Positions 7,468-15,394 of a stretch of DNA of 31,982 bases are shown one piece after another (the stretch's first letter is position 1; each line of letters starts with the position of its first letter). Location: assembly GCA_016550405.1 (NCBI GenBank), contig JABXGX010000305.1:1-31982 (forward strand), given 5' to 3'. Source of the stretch: an archaeon. GTDB lineage: Archaea; Asgardarchaeota; Hermodarchaeia; Hermodarchaeales; Hermodarchaeaceae. Below the pieces are notes generated by a model. It did not search any database and was not told the DNA's origin. It worked only from the letters and a program-made list of their open reading frames with translations. The translations under genes were made by a program, and so were the position numbers.

Positions 7468-8244
7468 CTAATCTTTACGTTCATAGGCTTGCCATTTGCT
7501 AGGATGAGTGAATGCTCGTGTATATCCGCCTTTGTGATTGATAGTCAGAACGGTTCCTCGGTTTCCCCCACTTATCCATACAGCAGTTCGGCGAGTTTCG
7601 GGGTCAAAATGCATGGGTCCTTTAAATGAAGTAAATATGTACTCTCCGAAATACGACGTGAGTAATATTGTACTTATCGAAATTCCACTAAACACAGCTA
7701 CAATGGAAATCACCACTGATAGAAAAATCCAGGGTGATGTGGTCCAAATTAACATATAATCATAGTGGGATAATCCATGGGTGGCTGCAAGGGTGTTATA
7801 TAGTTGGCCGAGGCGAATTAAATCGATGTATGATGCAGTGGCATATAAACCGCCAAAAAGGATTGATCCACCTAATCGGTGGCGAAATGAATTGGGGTAG
7901 GCTATTGGGACGAGGGCTGCAGCTGTGAGTCCAATGCCCACGCTGATGAGAAGAGGGATAACAACAGATGAGACAATGGAAAATGTCGAAATGGAAGTTT
8001 GAGTCCCAGTCCCTGTTTGGATTTCAGTAATGGAGACGATCGGTGGAAGGAAGAAAGCAATATTTACAAGAATTAATCCCGCTATAAAGGAAATGAGATA
8101 AAATACTAAAATTCGATTTTGACTAATCCACCTGGGCCTTGGAAAGGGCTGGTCGATAACTTCCGATCTAACATGAAATTGAGGGATTGGACAAGCTCTT
8201 GACGACTTGTCTAGCGTGTTCTTATCGAGAGGATGAGTTACCAT
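7468..8244 (-). CDS. Four-helix membrane protein with soluble C-terminus
   Basis: The frame is open from 8325, but the ATG at 8244 (MVTHPLDKNTLDKS) overlaps the stop of the upstream regulator gene by 7 nt, so I choose it, giving 258 residues. About 50 polar residues precede four hydrophobic segments (ILVFYLISFIAGLILVNIAF, a VVIPLLISVGIG segment, a short LYATASYIDLI segment, and ISIVAVFSGISISTILL). The last 45 residues are soluble and basic (GGNRGTVLTINHKGGY). No family recognised. Tight coupling to an HTH protein suggests a membrane partner or target of that regulator. Confidence 0.75.
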   Translation of the reverse strand: MVTHPLDKNTLDKSSRACPIPQFHVRSEVIDQPFPRPRWISQNRILVFYLISFIAGLILVNIAFFLPPIVSITEIQTGTGTQTSISTFSIVSSVVIPLLISVGIGLTAAALVPIAYPNSFRHRLGGSILFGGLYATASYIDLIRLGQLYNTLAATHGLSHYDYMLIWTTSPWIFLSVVISIVAVFSGISISTILLTSYFGEYIFTSFKGPMHFDPETRRTAVWISGGNRGTVLTINHKGGYTRAFTHPSKWQAYERKD

Positions 8245-8699
8245 CCTAATCGCCTCTGTATTTGAGTCAGTAAATGGAGTGCGTTTTCGGAGGGGGTTTT
8301 TTCTGCAAGTAGTAGAATCTGCCACTCGCTAGCCAATTGATTAATGGTATCAATGCATGTGTTTCGGGCTTCACAACAATGACACATACCGTTGTGTTCA
8401 TACCAGGTTTGAATTCCAAGAGTGGGGGAGTAGAAAATGAAGGCTTGGCTTTTAGTGTTCGGATGGTATCCCATTGCGAAACCATGTCGAGGACTAGACC
8501 GTTTCAGGATAATCCGGTTGACTGAAGCTATGTAATTAATGAGGTTCTTTATTCGAGTCTGTGCTTGACGCTGGGCTTTACTGATGAATGGTCTAGACAC
8601 CTCCAACTCTTCTGCAATGGTCGACGGGCGTATTTTCTGGCGTCTTTTTAACCAAATATAATCTTGCTGATGTGTTGGGTGTCGTAGACTTCGAAACAA
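8238..8699 (-). CDS. Helix-turn-helix regulator with a cysteine-rich middle
   Basis: A 153-residue protein. Residues 15-55 (WLKRRQKIRPSTIAEELEVS followed by RPFISKAQRQAQTRIKNLI) form a clear HTH of the sigma-70 region 4/AsnC-like kind. The middle has CHCCEARNTC near residue 107, a likely metal or redox site, preceded by WYEHNGM. The rest is helical. It is transcribed away from rubrerythrin, and its 3' end overlaps the membrane-protein gene by 7 nt, so the two are translationally coupled. The cysteine cluster and the rubrerythrin neighbour make a redox- or metal-sensing role plausible, but this is inference. Confidence 0.8.
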   Translation of the reverse strand: MFRSLRHPTHQQDYIWLKRRQKIRPSTIAEELEVSRPFISKAQRQAQTRIKNLINYIASVNRIILKRSSPRHGFAMGYHPNTKSQAFIFYSPTLGIQTWYEHNGMCHCCEARNTCIDTINQLASEWQILLLAEKTPSENALHLLTQIQRRLGW

Positions 8700-8749
8700 G
8701 TCTCCTACTCGCCTGTTTAGTTCTTCATGATAGGTTAGAAAATTTGCGC

Positions 8750-8790
8750 TTATAAATTAACCTGTTTTGGGTTAACTCATTATATTAGCA
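8750..8790. promoter_or_regulatory. Divergent promoters with a candidate operator
   Basis: The minus-strand TATA box is AATTTATAAG near 8750-8757, about 50 nt before the HTH gene; the plus-strand one is TATATTA at 8781-8787. Between and overlapping the former is an inverted repeat, TTAACC (8757-8762) and GGTTAA (8770-8775) with a 7-nt spacer. Its position across the promoter is right for an autoregulatory operator of the HTH protein, possibly also controlling rubrerythrin. Confidence 0.45.
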
Positions 8791-8873
8791 CGAACGAGAC
8801 AGTTGTTGCAAAACCAATAGCTACTTAATCTCGGATTAACACTTTCCGGTATCTCTCTTCGGAGGATTATCTA

Positions 8874-9419
8874 ATGGTTAAAGATATGACCGAAGCCAAT
8901 CTTCGTAGTGCCTATGCTGGTGAAAGCCAAGCACACATGCGCTACCTCATTTACATGGATATGGCAAAGAATGAAGGATTTCCGAATGTTGCCAGGCTCT
9001 TTCATGCTGCTGCTTATGCTGAACGAGTTCACGCTAGTACTCATTTCAAACACATTAAAACAAAAGGTGACTTCCAAACCGTAGGTGGAGCCATATTTGG
9101 TACCGAGAACACCTCGGAAGCTCTCCAAGCAGGTATTGATGGCGAAACCTTTGAAATCGAAGAAATGTACCCCGCCTACCGCGCCGTCGCTCAAGTCCAA
9201 GACGAGAAAGGCGCCGATACCAGTTTCCGCTGGGCGATGGAAGCCGAAAAGAACCATCTTGGTCTGTATGAGAAGGCTAAGAAAGCAGTTGATACTGGAA
9301 ATGATGCCAATATAGGCGACCTTCAAGTCTGTCCAGTATGTGGGCATACCGTGGAAGGTGATGCACCTGATAAGTGTCCGGTCTGCCAAACGCCAGGTTC
9401 TAAGTTTAAAACCTTCTAG
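8874..9419 (+). CDS. rbr: Rubrerythrin
   Basis: A 181-residue cytoplasmic non-haem di-iron peroxidase that removes H2O2. The ferritin-like domain carries iron ligands in AGESQAHMRY, YAERVHA, EIEEMYPAY and MEAEKNHLGLYEKA; the C-terminal rubredoxin-like domain has CPVCGHTVEGDAPDKCPVC. Domain order and length are standard. The ATG at 8874 follows CGGAGGAT. The promoter lies about 90 nt upstream in the region shared with the divergent HTH gene. Electrons probably come from rubredoxin-like proteins; an FTR with a rubredoxin-like tail is encoded 1 kb downstream. Confidence 0.97.
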   Translation: MVKDMTEANLRSAYAGESQAHMRYLIYMDMAKNEGFPNVARLFHAAAYAERVHASTHFKHIKTKGDFQTVGGAIFGTENTSEALQAGIDGETFEIEEMYPAYRAVAQVQDEKGADTSFRWAMEAEKNHLGLYEKAKKAVDTGNDANIGDLQVCPVCGHTVEGDAPDKCPVCQTPGSKFKTF

Positions 9420-9473
9420 CCTCGCCAATTTCCCTTTCTAACCTGTGCAGGCAGATTCGGTATCTCTTTTTTT

Positions 9474-9510
9474 CTATTTCAAAGCCCTACTAGCTTTTAG
9501 GGTGAAATAG
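9474..9510. terminator. Long hairpin between rubrerythrin and the PAP2 gene
   Basis: CTATTTCA (9474-9481) pairs with TGAAATAG (9503-9510) and CCCTA (9485-9489) with TAGGG (9498-9502), with a 3-nt bulge and an 8-nt loop. A T-rich tract (9465-9473) lies just before it. That tract alone would be a normal archaeal terminator for rbr; the hairpin could be part of termination or sit in the leader of the next gene. Confidence 0.45.
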
Positions 9511-9543
9511 CTACAGGTTGGTTTGACGAAGGAGGCTAACTTG

Positions 9544-10455
9544 ATGGTTTTCTTTGATCCAGCCGTTATCATCTATCTCCAGTCGGCTCTTCCATATGTC
9601 TTTTGGGAAATTTTGAATTTTCTTGGGGATCCCCTAATCTATGTCATCCTCTTGGGAATAACCTTCTGGTGCTTAAGTAAACGCGAAGGAAAAATTGCCA
9701 TAACGCTGGTCATGTTTTCAAGTTTCATTAATATCATCCTAAAGTATGTATTCGTAATGCCACGACCTCCAGCAGAACTGCGTCAAGGCGAATATGTCAA
9801 TGACCAGTCTTATGGGTTCCCAAGTGGTGCGACTCAGACAGCAACGACATTTTGGGGTTGGGCTGCAATTCGTTTACGCCGGTGGTGGGTAGTTATCATG
9901 GGTATTATCTTCATCACCATCACGGCGCTAGCTCGTATGGGACTAGGGGTGCACTTTCTGGGTGATGTAATTGGTGGAATCATTATTGCAATCATCCTTC
10001 TCGTCTGGGCCTATTTCCTTGTGCCATACTTTGAACCTCGATGGAAACAAATGCCTGAATACCTCCAAGATTGGTTGCTCCCTATAGTTGGACTAGTTTT
10101 TTTCTTGGCATTCTTTATTGCGTATGCCTTTGGAGTTCCCTTTTTTCCAACTGAAAATATCGCCGTGTCAATGGGGGTCCTAGTCGGCTTTAGTCTGGGT
10201 GTGATTCTTGAAAAACGCTATGTGAATTTTAAAATTAATGTCAGTCGAAATACGAAAATCAGTAGAGCTATCCTAGGCGTTGTAATCGCTTTTCTCATCT
10301 ATTTCGCGTTGTCAGTGGTCTTCTCACTCGTTCCTGTCCTACCACTCCTCGAGTATTCAGCTCGGTTTATTCGATATTTACTCATTGGTTTATTTGGCGC
10401 ATTTCTCATTCCACTTCTCTTTACATACATTGAGAACTGGAGAGGACTTTCATAG
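9544..10455 (+). CDS. PAP2-superfamily membrane phosphatase-like protein, altered motif
   Basis: About 303 residues with eight or so membrane segments. Phosphatase motif C1 is KYVFVMPRP and motif C3 is ARMGLGVHFLGD, both with the key residues. Motif C2, normally PSGH, reads PSGA (in FPSGATQTATT): the conserved histidine is Ala. PAP2 enzymes remove phosphate from lipid phosphates or undecaprenyl/dolichyl pyrophosphate at the membrane. The C-terminal third is an extra set of hydrophobic helices. I choose ATG 9544 because GGAGG lies 8 nt before it; an in-frame TTG at 9523 would put the ribosome site inside the gene. With the altered C2 site, activity is uncertain. Confidence 0.85.
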   Translation: MVFFDPAVIIYLQSALPYVFWEILNFLGDPLIYVILLGITFWCLSKREGKIAITLVMFSSFINIILKYVFVMPRPPAELRQGEYVNDQSYGFPSGATQTATTFWGWAAIRLRRWWVVIMGIIFITITALARMGLGVHFLGDVIGGIIIAIILLVWAYFLVPYFEPRWKQMPEYLQDWLLPIVGLVFFLAFFIAYAFGVPFFPTENIAVSMGVLVGFSLGVILEKRYVNFKINVSRNTKISRAILGVVIAFLIYFALSVVFSLVPVLPLLEYSARFIRYLLIGLFGAFLIPLLFTYIENWRGLS

Positions 10456-10503
10456 CAAATATCAAAGAATCTGATAACACTCCAAAAATCAGTTTGGGAG
10501 TAC

Positions 10504-11037
10504 TTATCGCACTTGGATACTAGTACCTAGCACGATTTCGCCAAACATCTCTTGTTTCGCTTGGCAAATAGGGCATTTGTGAGGCGCTTCTTCTCGAAAT
10601 GTGACATATCCACACACTTTACAGTAGAAGAGCTTTCGGTTGGTATCTGAGGTTTCTACGGAGTTCCTTTGAGTTACAGGTTCCTCGGGTGGTTTGCCTA
10701 AGGCTCGGTCGATTTTTGTTTGAGGACGCCTTTCAGGAATAGACTCCATGGGTTTGGTTCCCTCATGGACATCTTTGCTAACATAAAGGGCACAGAAGCA
10801 TTGTCCGTATTCCTCTACATCTGGGTCACGATAGTCACAGGGACAAATGATATCCCTATCCCATTCAAAATTGCCTGAAGCTAATCGGCATGGGCAGGAT
10901 CCATACCCATACCTTTCCTCATTATCCTTTAAACCTTCAAGGAGGTTTTGGAGAAAATCAGGATCAGGGCATAAGTACATGCCGCTGGCTTTTGCGTTGT
11001 TTTCAGCGCGGCGTTTTATGTTCTCGATGTTGCTCAT
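10504..11037 (-). CDS. Ferredoxin-thioredoxin reductase catalytic subunit fused to rubredoxin-like domain
   Basis: A 177-residue protein. The FTR beta domain has C23, CPC at 48-50, CPC at 65-67 and CFC at 80-82, which bind the 4Fe-4S cluster and form the redox-active disulfide. A linker rich in Pro/Glu (residues 90-130) leads to a rubredoxin-like ribbon, YCKVCGY followed by KCPIC. In archaea such fusions pass electrons from ferredoxin or rubredoxin to a thioredoxin- or glutaredoxin-like partner. The ATG overlaps the stop of the glutaredoxin-like gene by 4 nt (ATGA), so the two are one operon and very likely partners. Confidence 0.93.
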   Translation of the reverse strand: MSNIENIKRRAENNAKASGMYLCPDPDFLQNLLEGLKDNEERYGYGSCPCRLASGNFEWDRDIICPCDYRDPDVEEYGQCFCALYVSKDVHEGTKPMESIPERRPQTKIDRALGKPPEEPVTQRNSVETSDTNRKLFYCKVCGYVTFREEAPHKCPICQAKQEMFGEIVLGTSIQVR

Positions 11038-11318
11038 AATCCCAACGCCTCAGTAAGTTTATCCTTCTTGAAGCCTGTGATCACAATTTTATCATCGATA
11101 ATTAGAGTGGGAAATGCGATGCGTCCTCCGCGTTTTTTAATATCTTGGTTAACAAGTTCTTTATCGGCATGTTCGAGCTTGTCGACATCTACGTACTCGT
11201 ATTCCACGCTTTTGTCAACAAGGAAGGCCTTGGTCATTTTGCACCAGCCACATGTGCTGAGCGCATAAAGCAGCACTTGATGGTCTTTGCGGTCGCCTTG
11301 TACTTTTTTGCGTTCCAT
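11034..11318 (-). CDS. Glutaredoxin/thioredoxin-like protein (CGWC)
   Basis: A 94-residue thioredoxin-fold protein: LLYALSTCGWCKMTKAFL holds the redox pair, FPTLIIDD the cis-proline, and ITGFKKDKLTEAL the C-terminal helix. It is the natural disulfide partner of the FTR encoded directly after it with a 4-nt overlap. The frame extends up to 11372, but a CTTTTAAAG promoter box lies inside that extension, so I choose ATG 11318 (MERKKVQGD). Expected role: cytoplasmic disulfide reduction driven by ferredoxin. Confidence 0.9.
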   Translation of the reverse strand: MERKKVQGDRKDHQVLLYALSTCGWCKMTKAFLVDKSVEYEYVDVDKLEHADKELVNQDIKKRGGRIAFPTLIIDDKIVITGFKKDKLTEALGL

Positions 11319-11354
11319 AGTGGAAAAACCCTCGGCACCCCTCACGCTTTGTGA

Positions 11355-11363
11355 CTTTAAAAG
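11355..11363 (-). promoter_or_regulatory. TATA box of the glutaredoxin-FTR operon
   Basis: CTTTTAAAG on the minus strand lies about 40 nt before the chosen start at 11318, the usual distance for a leader of about 15 nt. Confidence 0.5.
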
Positions 11364-11489
11364 GGTTATCAACTTGCGTGATGGCTGTTTAGATTCATCT
11401 TAACATATTTTCTCGCAAGCTCGATATATTCAAAACAGAGAAACTCCATCATGAAGAAACCATGATTTCTTGACTGGAGCCTGGTTAAA

Positions 11490-12872
11490 GTGAAATTTGA
11501 AGTCATTAATTCTCCTGGGATTTCTCACAACAGTTATTTCTTCGCCGATAAAGGCGAAGCCTTTGTAGTGGACCCACGCCGAGATGCCGCTATCTATCTC
11601 AAAATGGCTCAAGAGGCATGTGCAGAGATTCGATTCATCTTCGAAACCCATCGCAACGAAGATTATGTTATTGGCTCTTTGGAATTACAAAATCTCACTG
11701 AAGCCGAAATCGTTCATAGTGCAGAGACACCTTTCAAATATGGCGAGCATCGAGTGAAAGATGGAGACACTTTTAACATTAGCCGGTTCCGCATCGAAGC
11801 CCTGCACACTCCTGGACACACCGATGATAGCATCTGCTACACGGTAACTGATACATCACATAGTAAGCGACCTTTCATGGTATTTTCAGGTGATACCTTA
11901 TTTGTTGGAGATGTTGGGCGAACGGATTTGCCAGGACTTGATATTTGGGAACAAATGACCGAGAAGCAATTTCATAGCCTCCACAATAAATTGCTCCCTT
12001 TAGGCGATGATATCCTCCTGTACCCTGCTCATGGTGCCGGTTCGATTTGTGGGAACAAACTTAGTGATCGTGATTTCAGCACAATTGGGTATGAACGCCA
12101 TCATAATCCTATTCTATCTCTTAACAACGAAGCATTCGTTGAATATATGTTAGGGATCCAATTGCGTCGTCCGCCCTATTTCCGAAAAATGGAAGACTAC
12201 AACCTGAATGGCCCCCCTCTTCTCAAAGACGCACCCATTCCTCAAGCACTCACGGTCTCCGAGTTTGAAAAGGCAATGGAAAGACCAAATTCAATTGTTG
12301 TGGATACTCGGAATCCGGATGCTTACGCGTCCTCTCATCTCCCTGGCTCATTAAGCATCTGGCTCCAAGGTCTATCCTTTTACCCTGGATGGACTTTGAC
12401 ATACGATCAACGAATTCTCTTGGTATTAGAACGCCCCGAGGACATAACTGTCGCCAAACCTTTCCTCTGGCGCCTCGGTTACGATAACATCGAAGGATAC
12501 CTCTGTCCTGGAATTAATGTCTGGCGAAACCAGGGAAAACCCACATCTCAGTTTGGTGCCATCACAGCAATACAACTCAAAGAAAAACTCGAAAAGGAAG
12601 AATTAGTCCTCATTGACGTTCGTTCAACCGCAGAATGTGAAAGTGGCTTCGTTGAAAACTCCATCTATATCTACGTTGGAGAGCTTGCAAATAACTTGGA
12701 CAAAATCCCCAAGAATACACCATTGGCTACAACATGTGCAACGGGGTTGCGAGGTAGCCTCGGTGCAAGTATTCTTCGTAGAAATGGATTCCAAGATGTG
12801 AGTAACGTATTAGGCGGACTCAAGGCTTGGAATATTCTGGGATACCCCTTATCACCGGAGTGCCCAGTATGA
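11490..12872 (+). CDS. Metallo-beta-lactamase fold protein with two rhodanese domains
   Basis: A 460-residue protein related to persulfide dioxygenase/rhodanese fusions. Residues 1-230 form the MBL domain: the metal motif reads ETHRNEDYVIGS, then HTPGHTDDS, FSGDTLFVGDVGRTDL and LYPAHGAGS. The first motif replaces the usual THxHADH with THxNEDY, which also occurs in a subgroup of these proteins. Two rhodanese domains follow. The first (VVDTRNPDAYASSHLPGS) lacks an active-site cysteine; the second (LIDVRSTAECESGF) has the catalytic loop CATGLRG. Such proteins handle glutathione- or low-molecular-weight persulfides and sulfane sulfur. The start is GTG 11490 after GGAGC. It neighbours the glutaredoxin-FTR pair on the other strand. 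Confidence 0.88.
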   Translation: MKFEVINSPGISHNSYFFADKGEAFVVDPRRDAAIYLKMAQEACAEIRFIFETHRNEDYVIGSLELQNLTEAEIVHSAETPFKYGEHRVKDGDTFNISRFRIEALHTPGHTDDSICYTVTDTSHSKRPFMVFSGDTLFVGDVGRTDLPGLDIWEQMTEKQFHSLHNKLLPLGDDILLYPAHGAGSICGNKLSDRDFSTIGYERHHNPILSLNNEAFVEYMLGIQLRRPPYFRKMEDYNLNGPPLLKDAPIPQALTVSEFEKAMERPNSIVVDTRNPDAYASSHLPGSLSIWLQGLSFYPGWTLTYDQRILLVLERPEDITVAKPFLWRLGYDNIEGYLCPGINVWRNQGKPTSQFGAITAIQLKEKLEKEELVLIDVRSTAECESGFVENSIYIYVGELANNLDKIPKNTPLATTCATGLRGSLGASILRRNGFQDVSNVLGGLKAWNILGYPLSPECPV

Positions 12873-12885
12873 CCGAATATCCGGA

Positions 12886-14604
12886 TTAGGGAATGAAATA
12901 GCCCCAGAAGAAGGCTAGAATTGCGACGATGATGGTTACAAGCAAGATAACCGGAAGAGCTTTCCGCATCACCTGCCCTTCCATGCCTTTTGCATCAATG
13001 ACTGCAGCAGCGTTTTGTAATTTCGCGGGAGAAAGCACACTTGCTAACCCGCCACCAATTCCTGAGCTAGCTCCCACAATTAATGGCTGGGCACCAATCG
13101 CTGAAGCGGTCAATTGATGGTATGGTTGAAACATGACTATTGTGGAAGTTTCACTTCCACTGACAAATCCGCCAAGAAGACCGAGAAACGCTGCTGTTAT
13201 TGGATATAATGGACCAAAAGAAACCGCGGTCACCAAGGAGAGGACATAGATCATGTTCCATTCAGGGATAAAATCAGAAGCCCGCAGCCAAGAGCCATCA
13301 GCTGCGATAACACTTCCAGAATAAATGAGGATGTAGGCAAGCGCAAAGAAAATAGCTGCAGAGAGGAAAGGGCGCCAGACACGTCGAATCCATGTTACAA
13401 GGGTTTCCTGGACTTCAATATTAAATTTCGAGACCCGGTTTTGAGAGCGTGCAATGAAGGCATCGATGAGAATCGCGAGGAGTGTAGCGATGAGGACCCA
13501 GAAATAGGCATTCCACAGAAATCGTGTATTAATGGTTATAATACCAATTGTAATCGGAAAAGTGAGAACATTGAAGAACAGGTCATAAATGGGGGGAATA
13601 AGATTGACGAGGAAGCAGAAGAAAATTAGGATGAGCCACGGCGCCATAGCTTGTAAAAGGCTCATTGATTCAATGACTGGCTGGTCTTCCTCAGTGAGGA
13701 TGCTCTTATCCACAAGGCGAAGTCCGCGGAGTTTAGAATAGGCGAGCATTGCCCCAATCACTGCTAATCCTGCGAAAATATTTGTTAGCGTAGTAAAACC
13801 CACCCATATGAGATTGCAGAAATAGCAGACCATTCCAGCGATAATTCCCGTGGCTAGGGCGAGTCCAAGGGCTTCACGCTTAAAGAGAAGCTTCCGTCCT
13901 CCTGCCAGCCATAACATGGCAAAGGCGATGCCTGTGGCTACGACGGGCATGTATAAGGAGAATATATGTCCTGACATGAAGAGGGGTTCAACGCCTGGAT
14001 ATCGAGTTGCCCAATAGTCTCCGGGGACCACGTCAGAGAAAACTAAAACGGGAATCCCAAGCAGAGCATATGTGGTGAGGGGATCATAGCCAATAGAAGG
14101 GAGCATCACTGATACTAGTGGAGAAAAACCCATGGCTATCATGACTGGTGGGAGCATACTTACTGGTGTAGCCCCTAATCCGACGAGGAAGAGCCCTAAT
14201 CCTACATTGATAAGCATTATTTGAATGGCTTTGTTGCCGGACCCCAAGGTTTTGAAAAATACAGTAATTCTGGCTAAAGCGCCTGTTCGCACCATGTAAG
14301 TGATCATTAGAATTGAGGTAATGACCATGAGCGATATGGGGAACGAGGCAATGATGCCCGCTACGCTTGCCAACACTGCGAGGAGCGGATTTGTGCCAAA
14401 ACACAGAATTGCGATGGAAAATCCAAGAAGGAACGCCGCGACCCCAACTTTATCGGCTGACCAACGACGAAAAACAAGGAGATATAGGGCAAGTAAAATT
14501 GGAAGCAGAATCAGCACTGTTCCTAACAAGGGATTTGCAGCAACAAAAAGTGTAAGTGGTAGCACCATCTTGATCAACTCATGAGACTTAGAATTCCCAA
14601 GCAT
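12886..14604 (-). CDS. L-lactate permease (LctP)-family transporter
   Basis: A 572-residue polytopic membrane protein with about 13-14 hydrophobic segments, of the length typical for LctP. GPLYPITAAFLGLLGGFVSG followed by SETSTIVMFQPYHQ, and GGGLASVLSPAKLQNAAAVI near the C-terminus, match the conserved second-half motifs of the lactate/glycolate permease family. Members import 2-hydroxyacids with protons, but some work on other organic anions. ATG 14604 gives MLGNSKSHELIK; ATG 14568 is an alternative right before the first helix. It is convergent with the MBL-rhodanese gene, 13 nt apart. The GlcD-type oxidase at the left edge would be a natural metabolic partner. Confidence 0.85.
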   Translation of the reverse strand: MLGNSKSHELIKMVLPLTLFVAANPLLGTVLILLPILLALYLLVFRRWSADKVGVAAFLLGFSIAILCFGTNPLLAVLASVAGIIASFPISLMVITSILMITYMVRTGALARITVFFKTLGSGNKAIQIMLINVGLGLFLVGLGATPVSMLPPVMIAMGFSPLVSVMLPSIGYDPLTTYALLGIPVLVFSDVVPGDYWATRYPGVEPLFMSGHIFSLYMPVVATGIAFAMLWLAGGRKLLFKREALGLALATGIIAGMVCYFCNLIWVGFTTLTNIFAGLAVIGAMLAYSKLRGLRLVDKSILTEEDQPVIESMSLLQAMAPWLILIFFCFLVNLIPPIYDLFFNVLTFPITIGIITINTRFLWNAYFWVLIATLLAILIDAFIARSQNRVSKFNIEVQETLVTWIRRVWRPFLSAAIFFALAYILIYSGSVIAADGSWLRASDFIPEWNMIYVLSLVTAVSFGPLYPITAAFLGLLGGFVSGSETSTIVMFQPYHQLTASAIGAQPLIVGASSGIGGGLASVLSPAKLQNAAAVIDAKGMEGQVMRKALPVILLVTIIVAILAFFWGYFIP

Positions 14605-14722
14605 TTTCGCGTGCTCTTTCCCTAAATAATTGCCACACGTTCCCAGCTTCTCAATGGTGACTAATAAAACCCTGCTGGTTCTTAAGGAAAGTTCAAGGCG
14701 AACTCAGCGCTACGTGATAACC

Positions 14723-15264
14723 GTGTCCGAAATGGAAGTTCCTATGTGGTTAAGAGCCCTCATTGTAATCATCGGAATCATCATGGTTGTCCTAGGTCTA
14801 TGGGTGATCTGGAGCATCTTCGTTCCCACCCTTCTCGTGGGCTTAGTAGTCATGCAAATCCTCGGAGTCATTCTCCTTATCTGGGGTATTTGGCAAATTA
14901 TCAAAATCTTCATGTACAAAGACGCACCAGGTGGAATGAAAATACTATTCCTCCTTGCTGACTCCTGCTCATTATCTTTGGTGCAATCGCCATCGCAGTC
15001 CTCTAGCTCCTTGCTGGTCTCCTCTTTACCATCGGGTTACTCATTTATGGAATTCTGATTTTATTCGGTGGGTTCATGGTGTCTGAGGGTGGCTGGCAAC
15101 GGTGGCTAGCTGTCGTGCTGGGAATCTTCTTAGTTATCCTTTCCGCGTTCTACTTGTTTAGCTGGCTTCTTGCCTATGGCACACTACTCATCCTCTTTGC
15201 CATTGGATTACTAATCGGCGGATTCGTTCGCATGGTCTATGGCTTCAGCGGTTCCTATTACTAG
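14723..15264 (+). pseudogene. Decayed HdeD/DUF308-like membrane protein
   Basis: The N-terminal part (VSEMEVPMWLRALIVIIGII onward, from GTG 14723) and the C-terminal part (GGWQRWLAVVLGIFLVILSA to the stop at 15264) are in different frames. Between them a frameshift falls near 14955-14965. Downstream of it, in the frame of the C-terminal part, the stretch LLLIIFGAIAIAVL runs into a TAG at 15004, then continues LLAGLLFTIGLLIYGILILF. Two lesions make a pseudogene more likely than a sequencing slip, though assembly error cannot be excluded. It is a paralogue of the intact gene at 15395: both have a CGTGATAACC ribosome site and the same WLR start region, so one arose by tandem duplication. Confidence 0.75.
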
Positions 15265-15290
15265 ACCGAAATTCCCTGCATTGGAAAGGT

Positions 15291-15328
15291 GGTTCTCATC
15301 CCAAGAACCCCTCTTCTCTTCCTTTTTT
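15291..15328 (+). terminator. Terminator after the DUF308-like pseudogene
   Basis: GGTTCT (15291-15296) and AGAACC (15304-15309) form a 6-bp stem with a 7-nt loop, followed by a pyrimidine run ending in TTTTTT (15323-15328). Confidence 0.5.
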
Positions 15329-15350
15329 CGTAATTATACAAAATCCGAAT

Positions 15351-15359
15351 GTATTTAAG
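15351..15359 (+). promoter_or_regulatory. TATA box of the intact DUF308-like gene
   Basis: GTATTTAAG lies about 40 nt before ATG 15395, leaving a leader of about 15 nt that carries GTGATAACC as ribosome site. Confidence 0.5.
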
Positions 15360-15394
15360 GAGTGAACACGCGAAGCCACAGCAACGTGATAACC

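Noticed and set aside
15004..15006. Pyrrolysine (TAG) read-through
   Set aside because: An additional frameshift is needed to make a protein. The window has no pylS/pylT, and the MttB homologue has no in-frame TAG.
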